Positions 35,340 through 47,199 of a stretch of DNA of 64,000 nt are shown in pieces; positions within the stretch are counted from its first letter, which is position 1, and each line of letters starts with the position of its first letter. The notes under the pieces were generated by a model. The model did no database searches and had not been told where the DNA came from. It saw only the letters and a list, made by a program, of their open reading frames with translations. This DNA comes from Phylloscopus collybita (lineage: Eukaryota > Chordata > Aves > Passeriformes > Phylloscopidae): positions 15,281,001 through 15,345,000 of the forward strand of contig JAJNNQ010000006.1 of assembly GCA_027886175.1 (NCBI GenBank), read 5' to 3'. The position numbers and the translations under genes were made by a program.

Positions 35340-35860
35340 GTTTTTAAATCCTAGCAGCTGACTAAAATATTTCAGGTGTAATTCATCTGAAACCAGCCTT
35401 GCAGCTTGATGTATTAAGCTTTTGATATGAAATGTTTTCCACCTTCTGCATCATAATGTATTTTTAAAACATGATGATTTGGCTCAGTAGCTGAATGTGG
35501 ATTAAATTTAAAGTTTCTTTAAGGAAAGCAAGGCAGTTAATATTTTTGTAGTTTAGCTGTCATTTTTTATCATGTTTTATCTTTATTTTTCACTTAAAAG
35601 CAGCTGTTTTACAATAGGTCTGAAGGATATATCACACATTCTTTCTAATGCACGGTCTGTTACCATAGTTTGACTGCAGCTGTGCAACTAGATCCTGTTG
35701 TAACAAACCAAGAGGAGCTTCTAATAAGAAGGAATATTAAAATTACTTCAATTTCTAATGCACAGAAAGAGGGATTGGCATTGCATATGGGATTTTTTAA
35801 CAATGAGCTAAAGAACAATGAATCAGGTGACAAATCGAGCAGCTAGCTACTGCCTCCTCC
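35340..35860. promoter_or_regulatory. Candidate enhancer-like segment (E-box, SOX, POU/homeobox motifs)
   Basis: CAGCTG E-boxes lie at 35355, 35601 and 35677. Two AACAATG SOX-type motifs lie at 35799 and 35814, 15 bp apart. A 12-mer TTTCTAATGCAC occurs at 35642 and again at 35752. TTGCATATG lies near 35781. Homopolymers are scarce except at the right edge. Function is inferred from motif density only. Confidence 0.25.
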
Positions 35861-37045
35861 AGGAGAAATCCCTTTCCTCAAGACAAATTAAACAACTTAA
35901 TTTAAAAAAAAATAAAAATTCCCCTTTTATTTTATCCAAAGCTACATTGAATTAACATTTTCTGTTGCATACTCTGAAACTGGGTACTCTCCATTTTTCT
36001 TTTTTTCCTTTTTTTATTTTAATTCCTGACTTACACAGTTTTACTATCTTAGATATTTAGTCATTTAGCTTTTTAGCAGGCTAGAAGTTCTTAAATACAG
36101 TAACAGATTTAGCTTAAGTAAAATCAAAACCGATATTTAAAGGAAAATTTTAGATGTTCATGGAATTGATATCCTTCTAGAAAATCTCAGCATCTTGTTC
36201 TCTTCAATCTCTTATCTTCCTTTCTATCATGCCATGTATTGATGAACTCCCTTTATACCTCTGAATTGCCCTGAAATGTAAGTGCTTGTAGAACTAAAAT
36301 TTAAATAAAACGGGCTTGAGTCACAATATGAAATCTGCATCTAAAGAATATTGTGTTCGAGCAAAGACGGAAACAAGGCTATAGAATGACCTGGGAGCAG
36401 AATTGATGTCAATGGTAACTCTGCTTTGAGCTCATGTTTGCAAATGATGTTCAGGGAAGATAATTTCAATGACAGAAGCAGCTTTTCTTCTTTGCTTCCC
36501 GTGTTTTCTCAATCACCACCAAAAAACCAACAAGCCATTCCCCATTTTAACAAATTTATAGAAATGGATTGTCCATATGACTCTCGAATTCTTTGGTGAT
36601 TCCAAAATTTATCCAGGATGTCCTGTATTTCCACTGATTTATGATTGAAAGGAGGGATTATATCCTGTAATTGGAATATTCTTTCCATTTCCTGTGTTAC
36701 ACTTGGCTTTAAATGCTTTAAAATTTTCAGTACTAAGGGACTTCACCTGGATACTTGGAGGCCTTCACTCTCACCCCTGCAATCTCCCTTTCATTTGAAA
36801 CTGTATAAGCTTTCAATTAAGTTGTTGTATCAGTATTTCTTTTTTAAGAAATTTAAGGATTAATACCCTTTTGGTATTACTGCCAGAATACAGTTATTCT
36901 TTTACTGTTATTTTTCTGTACTTACACTTGCAAAAAGATAAGTACATTATTAGTATTGTGGGAAGTGACTGTTCACACTGTGGGGTTGAAGATTTTTATC
37001 ACAGACCTTAATTTTACTATTCCTTTTTTTTCTTTAATGTTTTAG

Positions 37046-37222
37046 CTTGTCCAAGAGGAAAATCAAGACTTGATGGATGACAGGGTCAATAATCATCAGC
37101 TAAATAAGTGTAAGCATATCAAGCATATCAGTAATACATATGCACAGAACTTACCATCAAATGAGAGTGGAATTTCTGCATCTGATCAAAGCATTCTCCA
37201 GTCAGCCCTAGCAGCATCATAA
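37046..37222 (+). CDS. Candidate last coding exon of an unidentified plus-strand gene
   Basis: A strong acceptor (a pyrimidine-rich run from about 37019, ending taatgttttag at 37045) is followed directly by 58 sense codons and TAA at 37220-37222. The peptide starts LVQEENQDLMDDR and ends SDQSILQSALAAS. It is rich in N, Q, S, D and A and has no F or W, which is unlike a random translation of this AT-rich DNA. The first 20 residues suit a short coiled coil and the rest looks disordered. The other two frames from the acceptor stop after 8-10 codons. An AATAAA at 37269-37274 could end a very short 3' UTR. The exon would begin at a codon boundary, compatible with the in-frame microexon candidate at 19314. 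Third-position GC is not raised. I do not recognise the protein. Confidence 0.42.
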   Translation, partial: LVQEENQDLMDDRVNNHQLNKCKHIKHISNTYAQNLPSNESGISASDQSILQSALAAS

Positions 37223-38124
37223 TGAGGAAAAACTGACAGGGACTTTGAGCAGGTTCCTGCAGAAACTAAATAAATACTATCAGAAAAGTATTGTGAGGCA
37301 GCCACCTGCTGCACTAGAGGGGATCTCCAGAGGACTACACTCATATGGGAGACCACTGCCACTCCAATTCCTTGCTGTTTATTGGGGAGATCTTTCTCTT
37401 TCCTTTTTCTTTTCCCTTTCCTTGTCCCTGTCTCTGACTCTCTCTCTTTCTTTCTCTTTTAATTTTGGTTTTATCCCAAATTGCTTTTGCCAATAAGAGT
37501 CAAAATATGACGTCAACTATACACATTGGAAGTATTTTTATTTTTGTGCGTGTGTGTGTATGTCAGCCTGATGTCAGGAAAAAAAATTACAAATAAGTAA
37601 GGAGCAGAAGGGCTTTCAGGATATAATGTAGCTGTTCCTTGAAAAAATAATGATTATAAAATATAATTAAGGCAGGAGATCCCACTTCTCTCCCATCCTT
37701 CCGCCTTTCATGTTAAAAGACATTGACATGTAATTAATTATATAAGTAGAGGAAACTTCAAATAAAGTTATCCATAATGATTAGGATGATATTATCCTGC
37801 TGAAATCTAGAAGTTTGACAATAAAAGTGTACAGCATTGATGAGGGAAGGAAGTTATGTTATTAAATAAAAAACCAAAACAAACAGGGAGTGTCATCAGG
37901 AACAGACAGGAAGCACAGTCCACTCTGCCAGCTGCTTGCTTTGCTTACCTGTGGTCTTAGGCTACAGCCTCTATAGTTACTAAGCTGGCTGTTGGCTGTA
38001 CAAGCCTTACCAACAACTGAAGGTCTCCAGAGGATGAGAAAGGCTCATCAGGCAGTGTTTTGAGATTGTCTGGAGCATGGTAGTGTGAAGGACCAGGCAG
38101 AAGCATGGAAGCATGTTCTGTCTC

Positions 38125-38305
38125 CAATTGGATCCAGGGCTGCATCCACAAGGGCATTACCAGCAGAGATAGAGACATGATCATCTAAATCTACTCGGCA
38201 ATTGTGAGGCTGCACCTAGATTATTGAGTCCTTTTAAAGTCTGCACAATCCAAAAGAGACAACAAGATAGAGATAGTCCAAAGGGACACCACAAAGATGA
38301 TCGAA
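38125..38305 (+). mobile_element. CR1 retroposon fragment, coding part of reverse transcriptase
   Basis: gatccagggctgcatccaca, then aagggcattaccagcagag and ctactcggcaattgtgaggc, follow the CR1 pol region in sense orientation, ending at ccacaaagatgatcgaag. Several frameshifts and stops make it inactive. Similarity upstream of about 38125 is doubtful. It abuts an antisense LTR fragment. Confidence 0.78.
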
Positions 38306-38443
38306 GAAAAGCAGAAAAGCCTCTTTGTGAGCATTGCTCAGTGGTAACTACAGCATCTTTGTTTTACCAACATTGTTTCCGTCACTAATCCAAAGCACAG
38401 TTGCATATCAGCTACTATGAAAAACACTAACTCTACCTCAGCA
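38303..38443 (-). mobile_element. Avian ERV LTR fragment (U3 start), antisense
   Basis: Same family as 10573. agcagaaaagcctctttgtg, attgctcagtggtaactaca, gttttaccaacattgtttcc and atcagctactatgaaaaaca run in the same order as the U3 start of that LTR, reversed. Only about 140 bp remain. The junction with the CR1 piece is abrupt. Confidence 0.82.
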
Positions 38444-39017
38444 CAGTGTTCTTCCCTAGTTTCTTAGTGTCCTATTCCTGTAACTTAAAAATGCGCATAA
38501 AAGTCAGTAGCAAATTTTCACATCATAGAAAAGTTTTGTTGAAAAAATGTGAGCGAATATGGTTTAGAATTATAGTTTAAATCTGTGTTTCATTTGCTTA
38601 GGAACTTTTAATCAATATGAACATTAGTTTATTCTTTTGGCAATGTATGTTAGAAAAATATTTCAAATTCTGCCCAGTGTTTTTCCTCTATATTTGAAAA
38701 ATTCAAAGAATGAGAACAAAAACATTAAGCATTAAATCACCAGCAAGTTCATGGAAGAATTGCAGTGCTAACATGCAGTACTTCAGACAGGCAGATGGAT
38801 GAAAACGCTATATAGGTTTGATAATGAAATATACTTTCCACTCAAGCTGAAAATCATTAAGACCCACATAATATTTTCTTTATGTTTTTTGGAGTTTCAA
38901 GTTTTTCACTCTTTCATTCCAATTCAATAGTTGATTAGTAAGAATTAGTCTAATGCTTTTTTTTTTTCTTCTTCCGCCTCAGAAAACACTGTAGAAAACC
39001 TGACAACAGAAGAGTTT

Positions 39018-39157
39018 TCATAGAATATTCTGAATTGGAAGGGACCCACAAGGTTCATAGAGTACTGTTCTTAAGTAAATAGCCTCTATGGGGATTGAAC
39101 CTGTGACTGTGGCATTATTAGAATCATGCTCTGACAAATCAAGCTAAAATACCAGGG
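39018..39157 (-). mobile_element. tRNA-Ile-derived SINE with CR1-like 3' tail
   Basis: Read on the minus strand, a tRNA-Ile(AAT)-like head (39157 down to about 39083) is followed by a short linker and a CR1-type tail (39062-39018). On plus, the B box is gggattgaacc (39091-39101), the anticodon-arm region is gcattattag (39112-39121), and the A-box side is caaatcaagcta (39135-39146). The tail is tctgaattggaagggacccac. The head lines up with tRNA-Ile along nearly its whole length but has too many mismatches to be a functional tRNA gene. The head-plus-CR1-tail structure matches what I recall of passerine TguSINE1, which uses the CR1 machinery for retrotransposition. Confidence 0.8.
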
Positions 39158-39301
39158 TCTATATCCTCACAAGACATGAAAAAAAGAATATCTTCTTAAA
39201 CCTTTGAAATCTTTTTCTTGTTTCCTCATCTTCCTTTTGTTCCTGAATATTTATGACAAAAATTAGTTTGCATGTTACCTAACTTTTGGTATTAAAAGGA
39301 A

Positions 39302-39317
39302 AAAAAAAAAAAAAAAA
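39302..39317. repeat. poly(A), short
   Basis: About 17 A residues without an associated repeat body. Confidence 0.7.
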
Positions 39318-39319
39318 GA

Positions 39320-42300
39320 TTCAGCTCAGTTGCTTAGCAATAAGTGTTTAGTTTAACTAAGATGCAAAGGGTGTTTGAGACCTCTGTGTCTCTGTGTGAG
39401 GTTGCATCTGGAAGATACACCACAGGACCCATAGCTGCAGAGGATCAGCTCCCGTTTCAGTCAGCAGCTGAATGTTGGATAAGGTTCTTCCAATAGTCTC
39501 AACTAGCACAGGTGTTATGGTTATACAATTGATATGAACCCTTGGACTCATGCACTTCACTTGCAAATTGCAAACAATTTAGGTATCCAAATGTATGTAT
39601 CTACTTGGTAACTAGCTATTTCATCTCCTATTATAGTCAGTGGACATCTAGTAAAAAAATCCTTCAATACCCAGGGAAAATGATTTTCCTTTTTAAGTAT
39701 TCATGTAGCATCAATAACTTCCTCTAGACAAGATAGTTTATGGGAAGCAGACATCAATTAGAAAGCTGAGCAATTATTCCACTGAGATCCTGGAACCACT
39801 GTAGTGGCTACTTACCATTGCTTATAATCTACTGGTGTTTTTTTACCTTTTTTTTTTTTTAAGTTGTTTTCAGTTCCCATTACCAGGAAATGAAACATTT
39901 TCCTTTCAGAGCAAACACTGTTCTTATTTTGATAGTCTTCAGTATCTAAGTAAAAATAAATTACCTGATAACGTGGTCATGTTCATTTCTGCAGAAATTG
40001 CATTGAATTTTTGGAGGAAGTTTGAGAATATTAATAATTTACTAGTAAACTACAGATCAGAAGTGGGTTATCATCATCAGTTTCAGGACTGAAAGGAGTC
40101 CTCTGCTTCTGTGTTTCCATATCCAGCTACTGAGCAGAGTTTTGGATTCTCATTTTTTCTGTGGACAGCCCACAACCTTTTACTTTTTATAGCACTTTTT
40201 ACTAACTTTTTTAACATTCTAACTGAAATGAAAAACTATACAAAGTCAAATTTGCTATAAAACATGGAATGAGCATACATATTAATTTCTTTGTTATAAG
40301 ATGACAACTTGGCAAAGAACCTGGTTAGCTTTCTGCTATATAATAATTCCCATTCCCTAAACTTGAAGTCAGGTTGTTAACTTCTAATTGACCAAATATT
40401 TTTATTTAATGTCTCATGCGTCTCTATCAAGCAACCCTATTTTACTGTGATTCACTAGTATTTAAACTGCTTAAGTGACTTGGATAGGTTATATATGAAG
40501 CCTGGGGCAGAACAGTAAGAGATATTCATGCCACGATGATCAGTCATACCTGTAAAAACATTTTTTATGGAAGATCCATGGCAGTTTAGCAGACAAAATC
40601 AGTGAAAGTTTTCTCCACCTTTAAAGTTTCTGCATTTAAAAAAATAACATCCAAAGGGCAGAAGCAGAAATCATGCAGTCTTTTTCATATTCCTATCACT
40701 TTTACATTAGGTGAAGGTGATGCTTCTGATTGTATGAATCTGTAATCTCTGCTTTCCTGCTGATTTCAGCTTGTCAAATAAATGCTTGCTTTATTAGAAA
40801 CTTCAAAACTAGAAAGAGAAAGGAAGTTTTAAAACTAGTAAATGCAATCTGCAGTTTATTTTTTTTTCATGTAGAACATAGAAAGCATATGGTTCTACTT
40901 GATTTTTTTTTTTAATCTTTGATTGCTAGATTTTTAGATAGAAGAAAAAAGTCTTGAAGTGCAATTCCTGTGAACATATTTACAGGAATTACCCCCCTGG
41001 TAAGTAAATTATCATGAAATTGAGAACATGACTGTACTTCCCATGATTTATCTGTTTTTCTCTCCAGAGAGCATTGCTTTCAGCACAGAAAGAAACATTT
41101 CTTTCATGTTCTCTTCTCTCATCCCTTTCTATGTGCCACAAACAGGAAAAAGATACTTTATCTAGGAAAGATGTTGACATCTTTCCTGGTACCCTCAATC
41201 TAATGATTAGTGCAGAGCTGCGCTGATTCCAGACTTTTCCATGCACTGCACTACTTCCATTTGGATGCTACTACGAAGAGTAATACAGAGGTACAGAGAG
41301 AAGGGCCATGTATGTTTGGTTGTGAGTTTGATCAAGTAGCAGTTACAAAACAATGTCAGCAAAACCAGATGTTCAGCTTTACCTCTGCCTGATTGATACA
41401 TCTCGGCACAACCTACAGCACCATCCAAAGTCAATGTGTAATTTACCTCACAGCACCAAATCTTTGGTAGGTCAACACATCACAGTGGTGCCACACAGCA
41501 GCCACTCTTGACATGTTGATGGTCTATGTGCTCAAAGGTATGAAAATCTTTAGTTATTACAAGCTACTAGTGAATCACTCCTGCTACAATTTGATTTCTG
41601 ATTGCTAACTTGCCAAAAATCTCTGTGATATTAAATAAAAATATTTTGTTTTTGAGGCAAGAAATGTTATAATGTCATTGAAGAAATCTTTTCACAATGT
41701 AATTTACTCTTTGGTTTAAATATTTACAAAAATATTTCACTGAAGGGAAATGTTAATTAAGAATAAGTCAGTGAAACTTGCTTAATATTTCTCAAAGGAT
41801 ATGGAGGAGATATGTCTCACATCATGCCATACTAGATGACAGTAATATTAATAATGAAAGCAACAGCAACAACACCTACATAATACATGCGCTCAGGCCT
41901 GTCAAAAGCATGAACTGACGTGTTCTGTTTCTGAATTGAGCTTCTTATGTGGTTAAAATAAATGAGGTAGCAAGAAGATACAATAGTTACAAGTAGTCCA
42001 GGAATGGAGACAAAATAGCAGACAGATATCTACTTCAGTCTGAGGACCCACTGGCTGAGGACCTCAGGTGATTGATGCTATTACTTAAATGCCAACGTGT
42101 ACCCCTCCCATCTAGCAAAGGAGAAAGCTTATTTTTTATTCACTCCTCATCACATTTCTCTGCTGAAGGAACAGCAGTCATACATAAAACATTATGAGTG
42201 ACAACATAATTAAGTAAATTAGAATTCTGAAACTCAGTCTATGTTGTGTTTCTGCTTCAACCTTCCCACATGACAACATAATTGATATCACATTACAGAG

Positions 42301-44690
42301 TCAGAGTAAACTAGGCTGAAAAACTATCAGTTGTGTGGCAAGCATTAAGTTTTTAAGTGTAAAGCATTTTGTCTATGTGCATGTTATATTTTGTCCTTGT
42401 ACCTTTTCCAGTTTTTCTGCTTCCATATTAAGTGGATACCGTTCCCTTGCCAGTGCTGTAGACAGCAGTGACATTCCTTTCCTGCTCACTCTGCCTCTGT
42501 GTGTGTGCAGAGGTTGCAATAGTTTTTTCTGGCTATGGCATTGTACTGGCAGCCTGGCTCCTTAAAAATCTCCCATAAAATCAATAGGGCCTGTGTCCTT
42601 AGATGTAGATGTATTAGCTTGTATATAAATACATTAGCATGTATTTTACTTGAATAAGGTAAGAATATCAGACTTTCTTGAATTCCTTTCAATGGTATCT
42701 ACTCTCCTTCATTTTTTTCCCTTATCATCCTCTTTTTGTTTTCTAATAGAAACATGTTTATTTGTAGGCAATTAAAAAGCCAAACATAAAGCATTATGTT
42801 CTTCTCAAGTCTGGTGAAAAATCCTTCGTAATAACTTAAGTCTTCTAAGTTTTCTGCTCTCTCATTAAGAGTCAAAATATTTCATCTGTCTTCACTTTTC
42901 TTTTTATTTTCCATATTTGTCCTGTCTATATAGATTACATCACAAAAGATTGTTCTTTATTATTTGTCCACAAAACCAGAACAATCTCTGGGCAAAGTAC
43001 CTGTATTATCCACAGTCTGTATTATGACCAGTCTGAAGAACGCTCTGAAGAAGCTCTCAGCATAACTGTAATCAATATGCTACTTAAAGACAATCAACTG
43101 AAACTTTTACCCAGTGGCAAAAATACAGTGGTGACAAGAATCTTTCTTTTCTAGATCTTCATTAACTGTTGACAGTGGGGTTGCATCATTGGTTTGAGAA
43201 TGATAAAACATCAAGAGAACAATGCTTGGAAATAAGCCCAAACAGAAAAAAAGAAATACAGATGCATTTGAGGCCCCTTTCTTTCTGCTTTTGGCATAGC
43301 AATGCATTTCTATTCCTCACATGTAGCATCTAACATGTATACATAACAACAAAAATATAATATAAAAATGAGTAATATAAAGTAATATTTTGTCTAATTT
43401 TTCCCTTATCATTCTCTTCCTATGTGTTTTACACTTTCCCTATCTTTCTTGAAATGGCTTACCTTTCACTAGAAATAATATTTATAATATTTGATACTGC
43501 ATATTTTGTATCAAATAATAGACTGACCTGATGTAAAGAATTAAATTGACTTGTTCCTGCACATGTAATTGCTCTACAATTTACAGTGACACCATTTAAT
43601 ATTAAGTGGATCATTACCCTTGATAAACATACTTAGGGAATTGTTTTAATCACATGTAAATATTGCAAAGTATAAAAACTCTTTTCTTTCCATTGTTCTG
43701 ATAACTTTAGGAATATAGGTTATTAGAATTTATGCCGATTCTTTCTTCATAGAAAAGAATTAATGTTTCATATTGTGAATTAGCCAAACACCACTTATTT
43801 TTTACAATTTCAGTTAAAATATTTCTGAAAATAAGACTCAGATAATCACTGGGGAAAGAAAAAAAGAAAAATGTAAATGACATCATATAGAGACTATGGT
43901 CATGAATATTATGAACTGATGAAATTTCTGAGCTAAATGAAAAAGTTAAAACCTACATATCCATGGTATTTATCAAAACGCTGGTGCTATCCTGAATTTT
44001 TTTTCTTGTTTTTTTAAACAAATTGTTATTAAACACATACTTATTTAACCTGTTTGGAGTTCTGTATGTTTTGGCACAGTAGCAAGCAATAGAAAAGGTG
44101 TCCTGACAAACTGGAAAAGCCAACACATGTCTGATATGTAAGTTGTGTTCAGTAGACATGTTCTTTATTTAGAAGTTCAAAAATGAGTATGCAAACTTTC
44201 CCTCTTCTACCACTTTTATATAATTTTTTTTTTCTACAGTAAAATAGAAAAATAAAACTGCTGATATTTCTAGTACAGGCAACAGACTTGGTGCCATGTC
44301 AGCAGCACATTGCAGAGAAATGCTGAAAAAATGTCTGAAAGTACTCGGTGACCTGCAAAGAGCCACCAAAAGTGGTTTTGCTAAAGTCGTTTAAGTTTAG
44401 TGCAGACTTTCCTGGAGAAGGAATTTTAAAATATAGTTTAAAATTATGCTGATTTCTGTCTCAAACATCGGTTTTCAGATTATGAAACTTTTTCTTACAT
44501 CCAATTTCTTTTTCTTCTCCTTACCTCTTTTTTTACATTGATAATGAACTGGGAAGAAAAAAAAAAGAATAATCTTGAATATCTACAAGGGTAAAAATAG
44601 TCTAACCAGAAATTAAACAAAAAATAATGACAGTGTATTTTTAAAGTATTCATAACTAACAACAACAGCAAAAAAAAAAAAAAAATCTTC
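39320..44690. other. AT-rich non-coding stretch, no gene seen
   Basis: Several 60-85-codon open frames occur (for example 39835-40092, 41207-41434, 42335-42565). None has splice context or recognisable content. No repeat family could be identified. Confidence 0.4.
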
Positions 44691-44728
44691 TTCTTTACCC
44701 TTCTTTGGTGAGAAAGAAGGGTAAAGAA
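44691..44728. other. Perfect inverted repeat, 16-bp arms, 6-base loop
   Basis: ttctttacccttcttt (44691-44706) is followed by ggtgag and then its exact reverse complement (44713-44728). It is preceded by a poly(A)-rich stretch. A transcript would form a 16-bp hairpin, too short for a typical microRNA precursor. Confidence 0.9.
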
Positions 44729-44729
44729 C

Positions 44730-46998
44730 ATTTCATTACTTGGATTTTTTCAGAGTGTTAATAAACATCTCAGGAAAATGACAGATCTCTCCAATTGGAA
44801 AATTTGTTGAAGCATAATAAGGTTTTTAAAATTACAGATTTAGCCAGACCAAATCCTCTGTATGAATCAGAGTGTCATAAAGATGAAATTAAATGATTAA
44901 GAACACATATGAGAGGATAACCTTAAGAGCAGTCTGTGCAGGCAAATGTCACCAAAAACAAACTAGAAAAAAATTGAGATAAAAAAAACCTTACTATGTA
45001 GAACAAGTAAAGTAAAGACAGAGAAAAGAGACAAGAGAATGACTATAAACCACCTAAATCCATACCTCCAAGAAGGAAAGATAATATTCTCATATATTGC
45101 AAAAAAGATTTATTTCTTGAATTAGAAATGTTCCATATGATTTTTCTTGATGGCTTATATACATGACTAAAACATTCCTTATTTTGTATATTTTTGTGGT
45201 CAAAAACCATGAAATCGGAATAAAACAAATACAGACAATTAGTACACTAATGAGAGGAATGGAGAGTCCTTTTTTTACACAGAAGACTACAGGAGCTTTT
45301 TCTTGTTTAGTCTAGCAAAATAATCTGTATGGAAAACAAAAAATATGGATGGAATATAAAAACTTACTATAAATATCTTAGGGGCAAAATATCAGAAAAG
45401 GTAAAGAGACATATAATATAGAGAAAATGGTGGCATGATGAACAGATAGAAACTCTTCCTGAATAAATTCAGAAAATAATACTCTAGAAGATGAAAACAC
45501 AATCCACCTGATATGAGGTGATGGGATTTCATAACCCTGTGGGTTTTCCTACAGATAAAAGAAAGATACCAGGTAGTACTGTACTCACTCACAAACATGA
45601 AGACTGGAGAGGATTTAAGAAGTTAAGCTCCAAAAATGATACAGAAAAGAAATAAAATCTACAGTCTAACCTGATAGGGAAATAAGTCATTAAGGGCATA
45701 GATACTGGGAAAATTTCTTGACATTGAAACCAATATATTAGAACCAGCATTGGAACTTCAAGGTAGCTTCAGTTAGTCTTAGGCAATGTGAATGTAAAAA
45801 CCCCTTGTGGCTAAGAATTTTACATGGTCCTTTTTAGCTGCACTCAAAACACAGAAAATTTCTGTGTTCAGTAAAGTGGGGTGGGCAGTGACTATCAGAG
45901 CATGTCTAGGAAGACTGCTACCTGCATTCCAGGCCTTCTCCAATTGTTTAAATTTGTATTTTTCACATGCAAGAGAAGTGTCCTACATGCTACTGTAGAA
46001 CATTTTTTTTCCTGAAGCCAGGCCATGATACATGAGCTCTGATGCTGAAAAAGCAAGGAGAACTAATAATCCTCCTGGCAGTGCTTCCAAAAGTCAGAAG
46101 GGAACTGGAGTACTGAAGTTTAAATACCCTGCTTATATGTTAGCTCTGTTCTGTATCTAACAGCTCCCTAGTGTAAAATGCATGAACAGCAGTCCCTGGC
46201 TGACAAATAGCTGCAACTTATAAATCAGTATAAATATAAGAGACTTGAGACCTTAAGTTATCTTTTCAGCCTTAATATTTTTATTTTCAAGTGCAGTCTG
46301 AAAATCTGAGATTGCATCTCTATTTTGAGTTTTGTAAGATAAGTGCCAAAACTGAGGACGACATACTATTTTGAAATGTGCTGTATTTTGTTTGGAAAAG
46401 GTTTTTTTTCTTTAAGCATTGTTAAATCATTAGCTTTTTTTTATTATTTTTAATTGATTTAAAATAAACTAGTGTGAAAATATGCATATCTAAAAATCAG
46501 ATTAAAAAAACCATACAATACTTTTTCTGTTGCCATCAAGTCTGTATCACCTATCTATTTAATAAAATAACAAACAAATTATCTTGTTATCCATGTCAGA
46601 ACCATTCCCTGCGGATGTTCTGTGTTGCCTGTATTTGTAAATCAGTATTTAATATTTTCATTAGTTACACGTCTGCTTAAGAGTGTTTACCTGGTTTATT
46701 TTCCAAAGAAATGTCATGTAGCAGTTGTTTGGCACTTCTCCTCATGTTCAATATCGCATTGCCCTCTGAATTCTGTTCAGTCTGGCAGAGCTTGCCATCC
46801 TTTGCCTCTTACAAGATATTTCTTCTGTTACATTCTCTACATCTAAAATCTAAAATGTTGCAAATACATTGTTTCATATGGTGTTTGAGTAAAAGAACAA
46901 TTCCAGAATCCTGCAGGTATGCTCCTGTTTTAAAGCCCTATACCAAACTAAAATTTACAAAATAAAGACAACGTTTTTATTTCTACACAATTAGACAG
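44730..46998. other. AT-rich non-coding stretch
   Basis: No repeat or exon recognised. Confidence 0.4.
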
Positions 46999-47199
46999 AA
47001 AAACAAAAAAACCAACCAACAAAAAAAAAAAAAAAACCAAAACAAAACAAAAAAAAAACAAACAAAACAAAAAAAAAAAAAAAAAAAAAAAACAAAAAAA
47101 AAAAAAAAAAAAAAACAAACCAAACCAAACCAAACCAAACCAAACAAAACAAAACAAAAAAACCAAAAAACCCCAACCAAAATAAAAAAAAAAAAAACC
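46999..47199. repeat. A/C-only low-complexity tract
   Basis: From 46999 to 47182 the plus strand holds only A and C (aaac, aacc and poly(A) units), and the tract continues to 47199 after one T. It is the reverse-strand counterpart of the G/T tracts at 18943, 26846 and 55611. The F/C/V/W-rich minus-strand open frames (46948-47290) are artefacts of it. Confidence 0.95.

Noticed and set aside
37150..37222. Minus-strand exon ending in a donor gatg|GTAAGT at about 37154
   Set aside because: It overlaps the better-supported plus-strand frame. Both cannot easily be true, and its acceptor is weaker.
39083..39157. A functional tRNA-Ile gene
   Set aside because: It has many mismatches in the stems and is fused to a CR1 tail. 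It is a SINE head.
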